Shown: piece by piece, positions 14,440-15,719 of the stretch | Layout: each line of letters opens with the position of its first letter | Position numbering within the stretch: the stretch's first letter is position 1 | Assembly: GCA_964396845.1 (NCBI GenBank) | Contig: CAYNGH010000073.1 | Span: 1-15,719 of the forward strand | DNA from: CAYNGH01 sp964396845 | Lineage (GTDB): Bacteria > Vulcanimicrobiota > JAJTBE01 > CAYNGH01 | DNA: 15,719 bases | Direction of reading: 5' to 3' | Notes under the pieces: model-generated | What the model was told of the DNA's origin: nothing | What the model saw: only the letters and a program-made list of their open reading frames with translations | Databases searched by the model: none | Made by a program: the position numbers and the translations under genes

Positions 14440-15475
14440 TGTCCTTTGCCTCCCCGTTAATGTCCTGGTTGCCGGCTACAGCCCGATGGACCTGCCGGAT
14501 CTGATCCATCAGCCGGGCAAACTGCTCTGGATACAGGGACTGAGCACCATCGCTTCTGGCTTCTTCGGGCTTGTGATGAACTTCTATCATAAGCCCATGG
14601 GTGCCGGCTGCAACTGCTGCAAGGGCCAGGGGAGGCACAAGGCTCCGGCGACCTGAAGCATGGCTTGGATCCACAAACACCGGGAGATGGCTTTCCCGGA
14701 GGATCACCGGGATGGAAGATATGTCCAGGGTGTTTCGATGATGCCGGGCAAAGGTTCTGACTCCCCGTTCACAAAGGACAACCTGTTCATTCCCCCCTTC
14801 CAGAATATATTCCGCCGCCATGAAAAGCTCCTCCAGGGTAGATGAGATTCCCCTCTTCAGGAGGATCGGTTTTGTTGACTGTCCCGCCCGGCGAAGAAGG
14901 CTGAAGTTCTGCATATTCCGTGCGCCAATCTGAATCATGTCGGCATATTCTTCGACCATGTCAAAGGTATCGGTGTCCATGGCCTCGGTGACCACCGGCA
15001 TGCCTGTTTCCTTTCGAACCATCGCAAGTATCTTCAGGCCTTCTTCTCCCAGTCCTTGAAAAGAATAAGGTGAAGTGCGGGGTTTGAATGCGCCTCCCCG
15101 GAATATATGAGCACCTGCCGACTTCACATGCCCGGCGATGCTCAGGGCCTGTTCCTGGCTTTCGATAGCGCATGGCCCGGCAATAACCGTCAACTGCCTG
15201 CCTCCCAGAAGGGCATCTCCCACCTTGATTATAGTATCGGTCTTCCGGAATTCCCGGCTTACCAGCTTGTATGGCCGGGTTACCCGGATTACATCCATAA
15301 CCCCCGGCAGAGATAGAAAATGGGATTCATCCACCACGCCTTGGTTATAGAGAACCCCGATGGCGACCCGGTTCCCGCCGGGGATGGGGCGGGCAGTAAA
15401 ACCCTTCTCCTGTATGGAATCCACCACCAGCTGAATCTGGTCATGAGTGGCATCCTGCTCCATTACAATGAGCAT
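14429..15475 (-). CDS. aroF: 3-deoxy-7-phosphoheptulonate (DAHP) synthase, type I-beta/KDO8P-like
   Basis: The enzyme condenses PEP and erythrose 4-phosphate to DAHP, the first step of the shikimate pathway. The protein has 348 residues: an N-terminal ferredoxin-like regulatory domain (about 1-75, beginning MLIVMEQDATHDQIQ) and a catalytic TIM barrel with VIAGPCAIES, RGGAFKPRTSPYSFQG, ILLKRG, CERGVRTF, PVFVDPSHASGRR and MIEVHHKPEEARSDGAQSL. This is the AroF/AroA type common in Bacillota and Thermotogae. The frame is open to a GTG at 15502 that has no binding site, so I choose the ATG at 15475, which fits the family N-terminus; its Shine-Dalgarno (GGAA/GGGA) is modest. It is the first gene of the trp operon and overlaps trpE. 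This placement would supply extra DAHP when tryptophan is made. A feedback ligand of the N-domain cannot be read from sequence. Confidence 0.95.
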   Translation of the reverse strand: MLIVMEQDATHDQIQLVVDSIQEKGFTARPIPGGNRVAIGVLYNQGVVDESHFLSLPGVMDVIRVTRPYKLVSREFRKTDTIIKVGDALLGGRQLTVIAGPCAIESQEQALSIAGHVKSAGAHIFRGGAFKPRTSPYSFQGLGEEGLKILAMVRKETGMPVVTEAMDTDTFDMVEEYADMIQIGARNMQNFSLLRRAGQSTKPILLKRGISSTLEELFMAAEYILEGGNEQVVLCERGVRTFARHHRNTLDISSIPVILRESHLPVFVDPSHASGRRSLVPPLALAAVAAGTHGLMIEVHHKPEEARSDGAQSLYPEQFARLMDQIRQVHRAVAGNQDINGEAKDNVD

Positions 15476-15483
15476 CAATAATT

Positions 15484-15545
15484 CCAATCCCGGGCCTGCC
15501 ACAGTGAAATTGCATATTTGTAAAAAAAGACAACCTGCCGGCCCG
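15484..15545 (-). promoter_or_regulatory. Leader of the aroF-trp operon with possible ribosome-site hairpin
   Basis: The predicted leader is about 80 bases. In minus-strand RNA, CGGGCC (15545-15540) can pair with GGCCCG (15496-15491), which lies next to the aroF start region, around a 43-base loop that contains a T7 run. No T-box, no TRAP-type GAG/UAG repeats and no short frame rich in Trp codons were seen. The pairing is weak evidence by itself. Confidence 0.3.
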
Positions 15546-15560
15546 ACAATAATTTAAAAT

Positions 15561-15589
15561 ATTTTATCAGCTTGGCAGGTCAATTACAA
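15561..15589 (-). promoter_or_regulatory. Candidate promoter of the aroF-trp operon
   Basis: On the minus strand TTGTAA (15589-15584) and TAAAAT (15566-15561) are separated by 17 bases, and the -10 is preceded by TGA, an extended -10 form. The start would be near 15554. An inverted repeat, GGCAGGT (15574-15580) and ACCTGCC (15533-15539), brackets the -10 and start region and could be an operator. Confidence 0.55.
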
Positions 15590-15617
15590 GGGGTAATGGC
15601 GATATTCCCGCCGGGGG

Positions 15618-15646
15618 TTTACAAGAATGGTCATAAATGATATAAT
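15618..15646 (+). promoter_or_regulatory. Promoter of the tRNA-Thr gene
   Basis: TTTACA (15618-15623), 17 bases, then a perfect TATAAT (15641-15646). The tRNA begins 12 bases after the -10. The -35 differs from TTGACA at one base. It is divergent from the trp operon promoter, with about 28 bases between the two -35 boxes. Confidence 0.85.
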
Positions 15647-15658
15647 TTTGCCTGAAAT

Positions 15659-15719
15659 GCCGGGGTGGCTCAGGGGTAGAGCAGCTCACTCGTAATGAGC
15701 AGGTCGTCGGTTCGAATCC
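15659..15719 (+). tRNA. tRNA-Thr (anticodon CGT), 3' end cut by the window
   Basis: The cloverleaf is clear: acceptor strand GCCGGGG (15659-15665), D-stem GCTC/GAGC around AGGGGTA, anticodon stem GCTCA/TGAGC, anticodon loop CTCGTAA with anticodon CGT (15691-15693), variable loop AGGTC, T-stem GTCGG and T-loop TTCGAAT. The last part of the T-stem and the acceptor 3' strand lie beyond the window. It would read ACG codons. Confidence 0.93.

Noticed and set aside
14429..15502. GTG start at 15502 for DAHP synthase
   Set aside because: There is no ribosome binding site before it, and the extra nine residues precede the usual family N-terminus, which begins at the ATG at 15475.
15476..15658. T-box or attenuator peptide in front of the aroF-trp operon
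   Set aside because: No T-box consensus, no specifier-loop architecture and no short frame with Trp codons were found; the region is also too short for a T-box.
1..15719. CRISPR arrays, insertion sequences, prophage or integrase-type genes
   Set aside because: No regular spaced repeats, transposase, integrase or terminal inverted repeats were seen; the tRNA-Thr at the edge is cut off, so attachment-site use cannot be judged.

Overview
The window suggests an anaerobic, probably Bacillota-type (Clostridia-like or related deep-branching) bacterium of medium GC content. The clues are a Spo0H/SigH-type sigma factor, strong GGAGG-type ribosome binding sites with frequent TTG and GTG starts, and a possible SigH-type promoter. 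A secreted protein with three PilP/GspC-like beta modules leaves open a diderm cell plan. The assignment is inference from gene content; there is no 16S gene here.

Layout. Bases 1-1191 (+) hold the end of an aspartate/ornithine carbamoyltransferase-superfamily gene, then carbamate kinase (arcC) and a strong terminator. This is a catabolic pair that would release carbamoyl phosphate and turn it into ATP. Bases 1192-2215 (+) hold an AT-rich intergenic stretch and a gene for an exported protein with three repeated beta modules. It converges on the next block with only 14 bases between stop codons.

Bases 2230-7374 (-) hold, in transcription order, sigH with its own terminator, a membrane-anchored PP2C phosphatase whose extracytoplasmic tail is split by a -1 frame change, and a 920-residue ATP-grasp/phosphohistidine phosphotransferase built like rifampin phosphotransferase. 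A near-consensus SigH-type promoter lies between the sigH terminator and the phosphatase gene. This sigma factor, transmembrane phosphatase and phosphotransferase neighbourhood is the least ordinary part of the window.

Bases 7375-7848 are non-coding. They hold a SigA-type promoter with a long, partly structured leader for sigH, and the trpA 3' region. Bases 7849-15475 (-) are a complete, tightly overlapping tryptophan operon aroF-trpE-trpG-trpD-trpC-trpF-trpB-trpA. It runs from erythrose 4-phosphate + PEP (DAHP synthase) to the chorismate branch and on to tryptophan. A candidate promoter with an inverted repeat lies upstream of aroF. No T-box and no Trp-codon leader peptide were seen in the short leader. 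Divergent from the operon, at the right edge, is a tRNA-Thr(CGU) gene behind a near-consensus promoter; its 3' end is cut by the window.
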